Translations under genes and position numbers: made by a program
Shown: positions 5,856 through 12,776 of the stretch, piece by piece
Position numbering within the stretch: the first letter of the stretch is position 1
Layout of the letters: the number at the start of each line of letters is the position of its first letter
Assembly (NCBI GenBank): GCA_020445045.1
Contig: JAGRHI010000249.1
Span: forward strand, 13,044 to 25,819
DNA: 12,776 nt
Origin: Candidatus Competibacteraceae bacterium
GTDB taxonomy: Bacteria > Pseudomonadota > Gammaproteobacteria > Competibacterales > Competibacteraceae
Direction of reading: 5' to 3'
The notes under the pieces: generated by a model
What the model saw: only the letters and a program-made list of their open reading frames with translations
Told to the model about the DNA's origin: nothing
Database searches by the model: none

Positions 5856-5862
5856 AAGGGAG
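5856..5862 (+). promoter_or_regulatory. ribosome binding site deciding the adaptor start
   Basis: AAGGGAG lies 9 bases before a GTG at 5872. The upstream in-frame ATG at 5737 has no such site and would add 45 residues before the signal peptide. Confidence 0.65.
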
Positions 5863-5871
5863 TTTCATCTC

Positions 5872-7089
5872 GTGGAAGATCTGCACCCTGCTCGTCGAAC
5901 CTTCCTATTTTGGTCCCGCGCCGGAATACTGCCATTGGCGTTGTTGAGCATGTTTTCCTTTGCGGCGCTGGCCCAGCAACCCGCCGCCACGGCCCGCCCG
6001 CCGACTCCGGTCAGCGTGGTCGAGATCAAACCGGAGAATACCCCGGCGACCTTCGAATTCACCGGCAAGACCGCCAGTTCCCGGCAAGTGGAAATCAACG
6101 CTCGGGTCGAGGGCTATCTGGATAAGATCGCTTACGAAGAGGGCAGTCTGGTCAAGGCCGGACAACTGCTGTTCCAGCTTGATCCCAAGCAATTTCAGGC
6201 ATCGCTGGACAGCGCCAAGGCCAACCTGGCACAGCAGGAAGCGTTATTGACCCGCGCCCGCCAGACTTTGGCGCGCGTCAAGCCGCTGGCCAAGCAAAAC
6301 GCGGTCAGTCAGCAGGATCTGGATAACGCCACCGCCAACGTTCTGGCATCCGAAGCTCAGGTGCAGGCGGCCAAGGCGAGCGTCGAACAAGCGCGACTGA
6401 ATCTAGGCTACACCACCATTCGATCGCCGCTCAGCGGTCTGTCCAGTAGCGCCAGCTACCGCGAAGGCGCCCTGATCCGGTCAGGCGGCAGCGGTAGCCA
6501 GTTGACCACCATCGTTCAGATCGATCCGATGTGGGTCAACTTTGGGCTGGGCGAAAATGAGGTCCTGAAAATCCGGGCTCAGCAGGCAGCGGGGCAATTG
6601 AATAGGCCGGGTCTAAACAAGATTCAAGTGGAGCTGATCCTGGCCGATGGCTCCGCTTACCCCCAGAAAGGCCAGATCACCTTCGTGGACCCGGTGATCA
6701 ACGCGCAAACCGGCACCTACAACGTCCGCGCCGTGGTGCCCAACCCGGACAATCAATTGAGCCCCGGCCAGTTCGTGCGCGTGCAACTCAAGGGCGCGGT
6801 TCGCCCCAATGCCATCATGGTGCCGCAAGTGGCGGTGATGCAGGGACCGAACGGCAAGTTCGTGTTCGTGGTCGGCCCGGACGATACCGCGCAGCCCAAG
6901 CCGATTCAAGTCGGTGACTGGTACGGTGATCAGTGGATCGTCAATTCCGGGCTGCAAGCCGGCGACCGGGTGGTGGTGGACGGCGCGGCGCGCTTGCAAC
7001 CGGGCGCGCCGGTGCAAATTCGTCCGGCGGCGCCGCCGCCCGCGCCCGAGTCGGCGAAAGTGCCCAGCGCCACGCCACTCAAACCCTGA
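5872..7089 (+). CDS. RND efflux periplasmic adaptor (AcrA/MexA family)
   Basis: A 405-residue protein read from GTG. An Arg-containing start and hydrophobic segment ending FAALA form a Sec signal peptide. There is no lipobox cysteine, so unlike AcrA it is not lipid-anchored. The order is typical: barrel strand PVSVVEIKPENTPATFEF, lipoyl half VEINARVEGYLDKIAYEEGSLVKAGQLLFQLDP, a coiled-coil hairpin (about 105-170, with ANLAQQEALLTRARQTLARV and ASVEQARLNLGYT), second lipoyl half TIRSPLSGL, beta-barrel and membrane-proximal domains (GDRVVVDGAARLQPGAPVQIR). It bridges the inner-membrane pump and the outer-membrane channel. It is followed after 11 bases by the pump gene, so it opens a three-gene operon. 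The last 20 residues are a Pro/Ala-rich tail. Confidence 0.92.
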   Translation: MEDLHPARRTFLFWSRAGILPLALLSMFSFAALAQQPAATARPPTPVSVVEIKPENTPATFEFTGKTASSRQVEINARVEGYLDKIAYEEGSLVKAGQLLFQLDPKQFQASLDSAKANLAQQEALLTRARQTLARVKPLAKQNAVSQQDLDNATANVLASEAQVQAAKASVEQARLNLGYTTIRSPLSGLSSSASYREGALIRSGGSGSQLTTIVQIDPMWVNFGLGENEVLKIRAQQAAGQLNRPGLNKIQVELILADGSAYPQKGQITFVDPVINAQTGTYNVRAVVPNPDNQLSPGQFVRVQLKGAVRPNAIMVPQVAVMQGPNGKFVFVVGPDDTAQPKPIQVGDWYGDQWIVNSGLQAGDRVVVDGAARLQPGAPVQIRPAAPPPAPESAKVPSATPLKP

Positions 7090-7100
7090 GAGGGCGCCCG

Positions 7101-10100
7101 ATGATTTCCCACTTCTTTATCGATCGCCCGGTATTCGCCGCGGTCATTTCCATCATCCTGACCTTGGCCGGATTGTCGGCGATGGGCGTGTTGCCGATCG
7201 CTCAGTATCCCGAGATTACCCCGGTCCAGGTCCAGGTGAGCGCCACCTATCCCGGTGCCAGCGCCGACGTGGTCTCGCAAAGCGTGGCCGCGCCCATCGA
7301 GCAGCAGGTCAACAGCGTGGACAACCTGATGTACATGTACTCGTCCAGCTCCTCGACCGGCAACATGACCCTGAACGTATTTTTCGACATCGGCACCGAT
7401 CCCGACATCGCCCAGGTCAACGTGCAAAATCAGGTGAGTCTGGCCTTGCCGCAGCTGCCGGAAGCGGTGTCCAAACAGGGGGTGCAGGTCCAAACCAAAT
7501 CCTCTACCTTCCTGATGGTGATCGCGATCTATTCGCCGGATGGAAGTCAGGATGAAACCTATGTCGGCAATTACGCCTACTTGTATGTGCTCAACGCCCT
7601 GCAACGCATTCCCGGCGCCAATCAGGCCAGTATCTTCGGCGTTCCCAATTACGCCATGCGGATCTGGCTGAAACCGGATCGGATGAGCGACCTGGGCTTG
7701 ACCACCGACGAGGTGATTCAGGCCATCCAGACCCAGAACCAGCAGTTCGCCATCGGTCAGATCGGCCAGTCGCCCACCAATGGGCCGGTGGAGCTGACTT
7801 TTCCGGTCTCTACCCAGGGGCGGTTGAGTACGCCGGAGGAGTTCGAGAACATCATCCTGCGCGCCAGTTCCACCGGCGCCGGCGTGTTGCGGCTCAAGGA
7901 TGTCGGCTATGTGACCTTGGGCATGCAAAGCTACAACCTGCGCAGCCGCTTCAACGGCAAGGTCGGCACCGCCATCGCGGTGTATCAACAGGCTGGCGCC
8001 AACGCCCTGGCCGTTTCCAAGCAGGTGCGGGAGACACTGGAAGAATTGAAGAAGAGCTTTCCGGCTGGCATCGATTACTCCATCGCCCTGGACACCACCA
8101 AGTTCGTGAAAGCGTCCATCAACGAAGTGGTGCATACCCTGATGGAAGCCATCGTGCTGGTCATCCTGGTGGTCTTCATCTTCCTGCAAAGCTGGCGGGC
8201 GACCGTCATTCCCATCGTGGCGGTGATCGTCTCGGTGATCGCCACCTTCAGCGGGATGTACCTGCTCGGTTTCTCGATCAACATGCTGACCTTGTTCGGC
8301 TTGGTGCTATGCATCGGCATCGTGGTGGATGACGCCATCGTGGTGGTGGAGAACGTCGAGCGCAACATGGCGGAATTCCATCTAGCGCCCAAGGAAGCGG
8401 CGCATCGGGCGATGGAAGAAGTCACCGGGCCGGTGATCGCCATCGTGTTGGTATTGAGCGCGGTGTTCGTGCCGGTCGCGTTCCTGGGTGGCATGACCGG
8501 GCAGTTGTACAAACAGTTCGCCATCACCATTGCGATTTCGGTGGCGATTTCCGGCTTGGTGGCATTGACCCTCAGTCCGGCGTTGGCGGCGCTGCTGCTC
8601 AAGCCGGGGGAACATGGCGACCAACGAACCGATTGGCTGTATCGATTTTTCTTCGGCCCGTTCAATCGTGGATTCGACTGGCTGACTGGTGGCTACGCCA
8701 ACAGCGTGCGTTTTGTCACCAAGCGGGTGTTGCTGGGGCTGGCCCTGTTCGCGGTGATGCTGGCGGCGACTTATGGTCTGTTCCAGAAAGTGCCCAGCAG
8801 TTTCGTGCCAGATGAAGACCAGGGTTATGTCTTCGGCGTGGGCATCCTGCCGGATGGCGCCAGCCTGGATCGGACCGAGGCGGCGGCCACGCAAATGACC
8901 GACATCTTCCGCGCCAACCCGGCGGTCGGCAGCGTGGTCGCGGTCAACGGCTACAGCCTGCTGGATTCGCAGATGAAGACCACCGACACCACGCTGTTCG
9001 TGTCCTTCAAGGATTACGAAGAACGGAAGGATCCGAAAGAGAGCGCCCCCAATGTCATCCGCGAGGTGATGGGGCAATTCAGCAAGATCGGCGAAGCCAT
9101 TGCCCTGGTGTTCAATCCGCCCTCCATTCCGGGTCTCGGCACCACCGGCGGTTTCGAATTCTGGATTCAGAGTCGCGGTAGCGGCGACATCGAGCAACTG
9201 GCGCGGGTGACCAAGGATTTCGTCGCCAAGGCCAGCCAACGCCCGGAATTGCGCGGCTTGACCATGACCCTCAACGCCGCCTCGCAACAGTTGTACGTTT
9301 CGCTGGACCGCGAACAGGCCCGAACTCTGGGAGTGCCGGTCGGCAACGTATTCGGCACCCTGCAAGCGCTGTTCGGCTCGCTGTACGTCAGCCAGTTCAA
9401 CCTGTACAGCCAAGTGTGGCAGGTGATCGTGCAAGCGGCCCCGGAATATCGTTCCCGCCCCGACGACATCAAGCAGGTTTACGTGCGCTCGACCAACGGC
9501 GGCATGGTGCCGCTGGCGGCGGTCACCAAGCTGGAATACACCAGCGCCCCGAACCTGATCACTCGTTTCAATACCTTCCCCGCCGCCAAGGTCACCGGCG
9601 GCGCCGCGCCGGGCTACAGTTCCGGCCAGGCGCTGGCCACCATGGAAGCGGTGGCCCGCGAGGTGCTGCCGCAGGGTTATTCCTTCGGCTGGAGTGGTCA
9701 AGCCTATCAGGAGAAGAAGGTCGGCGGCGATTCGGCGATGGTGTTTATCTATGGCCTGATCATGGTGTTCCTGATCCTGGCGGCCCAGTACGAAAAGTGG
9801 TCGCTGCCGTTCAGCGTGATGATGGCCGTGCCGTTCGGGGCGTTCGGAGCGTTGCTGGCGGTCTGGCTGCGCGGGATGGAAAACGACGTGTATTTCCAGA
9901 TTGGCCTGCTGACGCTGGTTGGTCTGGCGGCCAAGAACGCCATTCTGATCGTGGAGTTCGCGGTGATGAAGCATGAAGAAGGGATGCCGATTCTGGAAGC
10001 GGCGGTGGAGGCGGCGCGCTTGCGCTTCCGGCCGATTCTGATGACCTCGCTGGCCTTCATTCTCGGCGCAATTCCGCTGGTCATCGCCACCGGCGCTGGC

Positions 10101-10322
10101 GCCAACAGCCGCCATTCCATCGGCACCGGCATCGTCGGTGGCATGACCGCCGCCACCGTGCTGGCGATCTTCTTCGTACCGATGTTTTTCCGCCTGTTCG
10201 AGGGCTTGAGTGAGAAGCGCGGTGGCAAGAAGAAGGCGTCTTCCGATTCCGAGTCGTCACCGCTTCCCTCTCCCGCTGGAACTGGGGCGGAGAGTCTGTC
10301 GGAGGACCACCGCGATGCATAA
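7101..10322 (+). CDS. RND multidrug efflux pump, HAE-1 (AcrB/MexB-like) inner-membrane subunit
   Basis: A 1073-residue proton-driven exporter, slightly longer than AcrB (1049) because of a charged/Ser-rich C-terminal tail. It starts MISHFFIDRPVFAAVISI, the usual first membrane helix. The proton relay is present: GIVVDDAIVVVEN with D410 and D411 (AcrB D407/D408) and K945 in GLAAKNAILIVEF (AcrB K940). Two halves, each with a large periplasmic porter loop and a bundle of helices, can be followed (SYRxxx-type VPSSFVPDEDQGYVFG opens the second loop). All expected parts are intact, so it should be functional. Substrates cannot be told from sequence; typical ones are hydrophobic and amphiphilic compounds. 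The last 8 bases overlap the channel gene, indicating translational coupling. No TetR-, MarR- or two-component-type regulator gene lies beside it. Confidence 0.93.
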   Translation: MISHFFIDRPVFAAVISIILTLAGLSAMGVLPIAQYPEITPVQVQVSATYPGASADVVSQSVAAPIEQQVNSVDNLMYMYSSSSSTGNMTLNVFFDIGTDPDIAQVNVQNQVSLALPQLPEAVSKQGVQVQTKSSTFLMVIAIYSPDGSQDETYVGNYAYLYVLNALQRIPGANQASIFGVPNYAMRIWLKPDRMSDLGLTTDEVIQAIQTQNQQFAIGQIGQSPTNGPVELTFPVSTQGRLSTPEEFENIILRASSTGAGVLRLKDVGYVTLGMQSYNLRSRFNGKVGTAIAVYQQAGANALAVSKQVRETLEELKKSFPAGIDYSIALDTTKFVKASINEVVHTLMEAIVLVILVVFIFLQSWRATVIPIVAVIVSVIATFSGMYLLGFSINMLTLFGLVLCIGIVVDDAIVVVENVERNMAEFHLAPKEAAHRAMEEVTGPVIAIVLVLSAVFVPVAFLGGMTGQLYKQFAITIAISVAISGLVALTLSPALAALLLKPGEHGDQRTDWLYRFFFGPFNRGFDWLTGGYANSVRFVTKRVLLGLALFAVMLAATYGLFQKVPSSFVPDEDQGYVFGVGILPDGASLDRTEAAATQMTDIFRANPAVGSVVAVNGYSLLDSQMKTTDTTLFVSFKDYEERKDPKESAPNVIREVMGQFSKIGEAIALVFNPPSIPGLGTTGGFEFWIQSRGSGDIEQLARVTKDFVAKASQRPELRGLTMTLNAASQQLYVSLDREQARTLGVPVGNVFGTLQALFGSLYVSQFNLYSQVWQVIVQAAPEYRSRPDDIKQVYVRSTNGGMVPLAAVTKLEYTSAPNLITRFNTFPAAKVTGGAAPGYSSGQALATMEAVAREVLPQGYSFGWSGQAYQEKKVGGDSAMVFIYGLIMVFLILAAQYEKWSLPFSVMMAVPFGAFGALLAVWLRGMENDVYFQIGLLTLVGLAAKNAILIVEFAVMKHEEGMPILEAAVEAARLRFRPILMTSLAFILGAIPLVIATGAGANSRHSIGTGIVGGMTAATVLAIFFVPMFFRLFEGLSEKRGGKKKASSDSESSPLPSPAGTGAESLSEDHRDA

Positions 10323-11745
10323 GACATTACTTGCGGTGGCCATCGGTCTCGCCTTGGGCGGTTGCGCGGTCGGCCCAACTTACGAGCGCCCGGAGGTGCC
10401 GATTCCGGCGCAATGGGAGGTCGATCTCCAGACCGCCAACGATCTCGCCAACACCGCATGGTGGGAGCAGTTCCGCGATCCAGTGCTGAACAATCTCATC
10501 CAAACCGCGTTGCAAGAGAACAAGGACGTAAAAATCGCCACCGCGCGAGTGGAAGAGTACATCGGCCGTTATGGCGTCACCCGTTCCGCGCAATTCCCCC
10601 AGGTCGGCGCCAACGCCGCTGGGGCACGCACCCGCAACACCGAGAATGGTGGCGTTACGCTGGGCGAAAACCCGACCAACAGTTTCCAAGTCGATTTGGG
10701 CGTCTCGTTCGAACTGGATTTGTGGGGCAAGTTGCGTAGCGCCACCAAGGCGGCCCGCGCGCAATTGCTGGCGACCGAGGAAGCCAAGCGCACGGTGATT
10801 CTCAGCCTGGTGAGTCGGTTGGCCAACAGCTACGTGCAACTGCTCGACTACGACAAGCAATTGACCATCACTCAGGCCACCTTGCAAACCCGTGGTGAAT
10901 CGGTGCGCATCAACGGCCTGCGTTTCAAGGCCGGTTTGATCTCGGAGTTGGATTATCAGCAGGCCGTGGCGGAATACCAAAACGCGGCGGTGCAAGTACC
11001 CTTGCTGGAGCGGCGGATCGCCCAGCAGGAGAACGCCATCAACCTGCTGTTGGGGCGCAATCCCGGCAGGATCAGTCGGGGCGTCACCTTGGATCTGTTG
11101 GTCTTGCCACGGATTCCCGGCGGGTTGCCTTCTGATTTGTTGGAGCGCCGTCCCGATATCCGGCAGGCAGAGCAACAATTGATCGCCGCCAACGCCCTGA
11201 TCGGCGTGGCCAAGGCGGCGTTTTTTCCCAGCATTTCCTTGACTGGCTTTCTGGGTACGGCCAGCACCGATCTCTCGGATCTGTTCAAGGGACCATCGCG
11301 CACCTGGCAGTTCGCGGGCCAACTGCTTCAGCCAATTTTCACCGGCGGTGCTTTGACCGGCCAGTTGCAGGTCGCGGAAGCCGTGCAACAGCAGGCTTTA
11401 TTGAGTTACCAACAGACGATTCAAAAAGCTTTCGCCGAAGTGGACGACAGCCTGATCGCGGTCAGCAAGCTGCGTGAGCAATTGAAGAATGAAGCATTGC
11501 AGGTCAAGGCGTTGCAACGCTATCTCGATCTGGCGACACTGCGTTATCAGAACGGCTACTCCGATTATCTGACGGTGGTGGATGCCGAGCGCAATCTCTA
11601 TACCGCGCAACTCCAGTACGTGCAGGATCAGGGAACGCTGTACACCGCGATGGTCAGCCTGTATGCGGCGCTGGGCGGTGGCTGGGTCAATCAGGCCGAG
11701 CAAATGGCCGCGCCGCCGGTCGCGGCTCCCGTCAAGAAAGGCTGA
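10315..11745 (+). CDS. RND efflux outer-membrane lipoprotein channel (NodT/OprM family)
   Basis: A 476-residue lipoprotein of the TolC superfamily. The signal peptide ends in the lipobox LGGC (Cys17), followed by AVGPTYERPEVPIP and WWEQFRDPVLNNLI, both typical of NodT/OprM proteins. Two repeats of long helices and beta strands follow, including FELDLWGKLRSATKAA and the second-repeat block LLERRPDIRQAEQQLIAANALIG, and then LQPIFTGGALTGQL. The C-terminal RYQNGYSDYLTVVDAERNLYTAQ is also characteristic. The start ATG lies within the end of the pump gene and has GGAGGA upstream inside that gene. It completes a full tripartite export system across both membranes. Confidence 0.93.
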   Translation: MHKTLLAVAIGLALGGCAVGPTYERPEVPIPAQWEVDLQTANDLANTAWWEQFRDPVLNNLIQTALQENKDVKIATARVEEYIGRYGVTRSAQFPQVGANAAGARTRNTENGGVTLGENPTNSFQVDLGVSFELDLWGKLRSATKAARAQLLATEEAKRTVILSLVSRLANSYVQLLDYDKQLTITQATLQTRGESVRINGLRFKAGLISELDYQQAVAEYQNAAVQVPLLERRIAQQENAINLLLGRNPGRISRGVTLDLLVLPRIPGGLPSDLLERRPDIRQAEQQLIAANALIGVAKAAFFPSISLTGFLGTASTDLSDLFKGPSRTWQFAGQLLQPIFTGGALTGQLQVAEAVQQQALLSYQQTIQKAFAEVDDSLIAVSKLREQLKNEALQVKALQRYLDLATLRYQNGYSDYLTVVDAERNLYTAQLQYVQDQGTLYTAMVSLYAALGGGWVNQAEQMAAPPVAAPVKKG

Positions 11746-11766
11746 CCGCCCGCGCGTCGTTCACCT

Positions 11767-11784
11767 CCACCCCGTTGGCGGTGG
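11767..11784 (+). other. weak hairpin after the efflux operon
   Basis: CCACC and GGTGG pair around a short GC-rich loop, 22 bases after the channel stop. There is no T-run, so it is at best a weak terminator. Read-through into the next gene is possible. Confidence 0.3.
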
Positions 11785-11801
11785 ATCGGGGGTAAAAGCG
11801 C

Positions 11802-11821
11802 AATATTCCACGTGGAATGAC
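11802..11821. repeat. dispersed palindromic repeat, copy 5
   Basis: AATATTCCACGTGGAAT followed by GAC: the left side matches the consensus fully and the right end has diverged. It lies just before the ribosome site of the next gene, where it could affect that gene's expression. Confidence 0.6.
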
Positions 11822-11837
11822 GATGGAGAATAGACCG

Positions 11838-12281
11838 ATGAGCGAAAAATCCACCAAACCGGCGAGCACTCTCGATGGCGCGGTCAAGGCACTGCGCGCG
11901 CATCTGCTGGAACAGGGCAACCGTTTCGACCGTGGCCCGGCCTACGAAGGCAACGGCAAGGTGCTGGCCAGCATCAAACAAGCCGTGAGGATGTACGAGG
12001 GGTTGGGATACACCAAACTGCTGGAGTTTGGCATTCCCCCCGTTTATGCATTGATGCAGCGCGGTCACCGGGAAGCACATCTGTTCCAGCCACAGGACCC
12101 GCAAATTCGCCAGTGGCTGGAAGATGAGCGAGTCAACCTGAATGATCCGGTTATCCGCGACTATCAGATGCGGCGATTCGGGCTTGGCGACAGCGATGTC
12201 TCCGCCGCCGGCAAGCCCCACCGCTTTCACATCAACGAAGTGGACGATGTGTTCATCGCCACCGCCGACGACGTCGATTGA
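11838..12281 (+). CDS. hypothetical protein, 147 residues
   Basis: I do not recognise the family. The protein is cytoplasmic (no signal peptide or membrane segment), mixed-charge and mainly helical in appearance. It has LDGAVKALRAHLLEQGNRFDRG, a stretch around VLASIKQAVRMYEGLGYTKLLEFG, then LFQPQDPQIRQWLEDERVNLNDPVIRDYQMRRFGLGD, and an acidic end (NEVDDVFIATADDVD). Codon bias and amino-acid composition are those of a real gene. GGAG at 11825-11828 supports the ATG at 11838 over the in-frame ATG at 11817, which would fall inside the palindromic repeat. It is convergent with thiC and has no evident functional link to the efflux operon. Confidence 0.7.
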   Translation: MSEKSTKPASTLDGAVKALRAHLLEQGNRFDRGPAYEGNGKVLASIKQAVRMYEGLGYTKLLEFGIPPVYALMQRGHREAHLFQPQDPQIRQWLEDERVNLNDPVIRDYQMRRFGLGDSDVSAAGKPHRFHINEVDDVFIATADDVD

Positions 12282-12295
12282 GAAGAAGCATTAAC

Positions 12296-12323
12296 GTCCC
12301 TCTCCTCGATCGAGGAGAGGGAC
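12296..12323. terminator. perfect dyad between convergent genes, likely bidirectional terminator
   Basis: GTCCCTCTCCTC pairs perfectly with GAGGAGAGGGAC around a GATC loop. It lies 14 bases after the stop of the hypothetical gene and 12 bases beyond the thiC stop. T-runs are poor on both sides, so termination efficiency is uncertain, but position and stability fit a shared terminator. Confidence 0.6.
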
Positions 12324-12335
12324 TGGCGATGCCGC

Positions 12336-12776
12336 TCAAGTCTTGCGGTAGATCTGCCCGCCGCTTTCGTTGAATTCCACCGCCTTTTCCTCCAAGCCCT
12401 TGGCCAGCGCCGCCTCGGCGTCGAGCCCCTGTTGCGTGGCATAGTCACGCACCTCCTGGGTGATCTTCATCGAACAGAAGTGCGGGCCGCACATCGAGCA
12501 GAAATGCGCGACCTTGGCCGATTCCTTGGGCAGGGTTTCATCGTGGTACTCGCGGGCACGCTCGGGGTCGAGGCCGAGATTGAACTGATCTTCCCAGCGG
12601 AACTCGAAGCGGGCCTTGCTCAGCGCGTTGTCGCGGAGTTGCGCGCCGGGGTGGCCCTTGGCCAGATCGGCGGCGTGGGCGGCGATCTTGTAGGCGATGA
12701 TGCCTTCGCGCACATCTTGCTTGTCGGGCAGGCCGAGATGCTCCTTGGGCGTCACGTAGCACAGCATCGCCGTGCC
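12336..12776 (-). CDS. thiC: phosphomethylpyrimidine synthase ThiC, C-terminal part
   Basis: The gene enters from the right edge; 146 C-terminal residues are visible. ThiC is a radical SAM enzyme that converts aminoimidazole ribotide to hydroxymethylpyrimidine phosphate in thiamine synthesis. Diagnostic segments are GTAMLCYVTPKEHLGLP, IAYKIAAHAADLAKGHPGA, RFEFRWEDQFNLGLDP and the [4Fe-4S] motif CSMCGPHFCSM (C-x2-C-x4-C) near the end. The C-terminal tail is of normal length. Any TPP riboswitch would lie upstream of the gene, outside the window. Confidence 0.97.
   Translation of the reverse strand, partial: GTAMLCYVTPKEHLGLPDKQDVREGIIAYKIAAHAADLAKGHPGAQLRDNALSKARFEFRWEDQFNLGLDPERAREYHDETLPKESAKVAHFCSMCGPHFCSMKITQEVRDYATQQGLDAEAALAKGLEEKAVEFNESGGQIYRKT

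Larger units (their letters stand above)
5260..5871. other. 612-bp intergenic region without a convincing gene
   Basis: The open frames here (5244-5435 and 5481-5828) lack ribosome sites, have unbiased composition and resemble no family I know. The stretch is richer in A+T than its surroundings. It holds two copies of the CCACGTGG-type palindrome (5280-5299 and 5570-5589) and a good -10 element (5720-5725). The rest may be decayed sequence or an insertion; I see no transposase remnant. Confidence 0.6.

Noticed and set aside
6930..10115. Long minus-strand frames (419 and 577 codons) over the efflux genes
   Set aside because: His/Gln/Gly/Arg-rich antisense shadows of the pump gene, caused by high-GC codon use.

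Overview
The window is about 60% GC, densely coded, and reads like a Gammaproteobacterial chromosome. The evidence is a DUF3015/DUF4105 envelope gene pair, a complete RND/NodT-type tripartite efflux operon and thiC. A Competibacter- or Methylococcus-like lineage is a guess only.

The centrepiece lies at about 1338-4867. It is a RiPP locus of the Grr (glycine-rich repeat) type: a radical SAM/SPASM peptide maturase (1338-2486), a secreted NTF2/SnoaL-like protein (2749-3324) and three tandem precursor paralogues (3340-3675, 3766-4275, 4385-4801), closed by a strong intrinsic terminator (4827-4867). The precursors share a nearly invariant leader with a twin-arginine motif (ERR[DE]FLR, then a hydrophobic stretch and a signal-peptidase-like site). 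Their Gly-rich cores carry 6, 16 and 9 Trp-x-Asn triads (WIN, WYN/WHN, mixed). W-x-N is the motif that Grr-type (OscB/GrrM-like) radical SAM enzymes turn into three-residue cyclophanes. The inferred order is cytoplasmic cyclophane formation, then Tat export of the rigid product, then periplasmic signal-peptide removal. All three first core Trp residues are at residue 56, three residues after the predicted cleavage site. The Tat-type leader and the precursor expansion are the most interesting features of the window.

Left flank: divergent from the maturase, on the minus strand, are a DUF3015 lipoprotein (832-1227) and the N-terminal part of a DUF4105 protein that runs off the window and has no normal start codon. 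Right flank: a SpoIIAA-like STAS/SEC14 protein (4903-5259), about 610 bp without a convincing gene, then an RND efflux operon made of a periplasmic adaptor (5872-7089), an inner-membrane pump (7101-10322) and an outer-membrane lipoprotein channel (10315-11745). A gene of unknown function (11838-12281) follows, convergent with the 3' part of thiC (12336-12776).

A near-palindrome with consensus AATATTCCACGTGGAATATT occurs five times, always between genes (twice as a head-to-head pair at 2512-2596). It is a dispersed intergenic repeat that the gene content does not explain.
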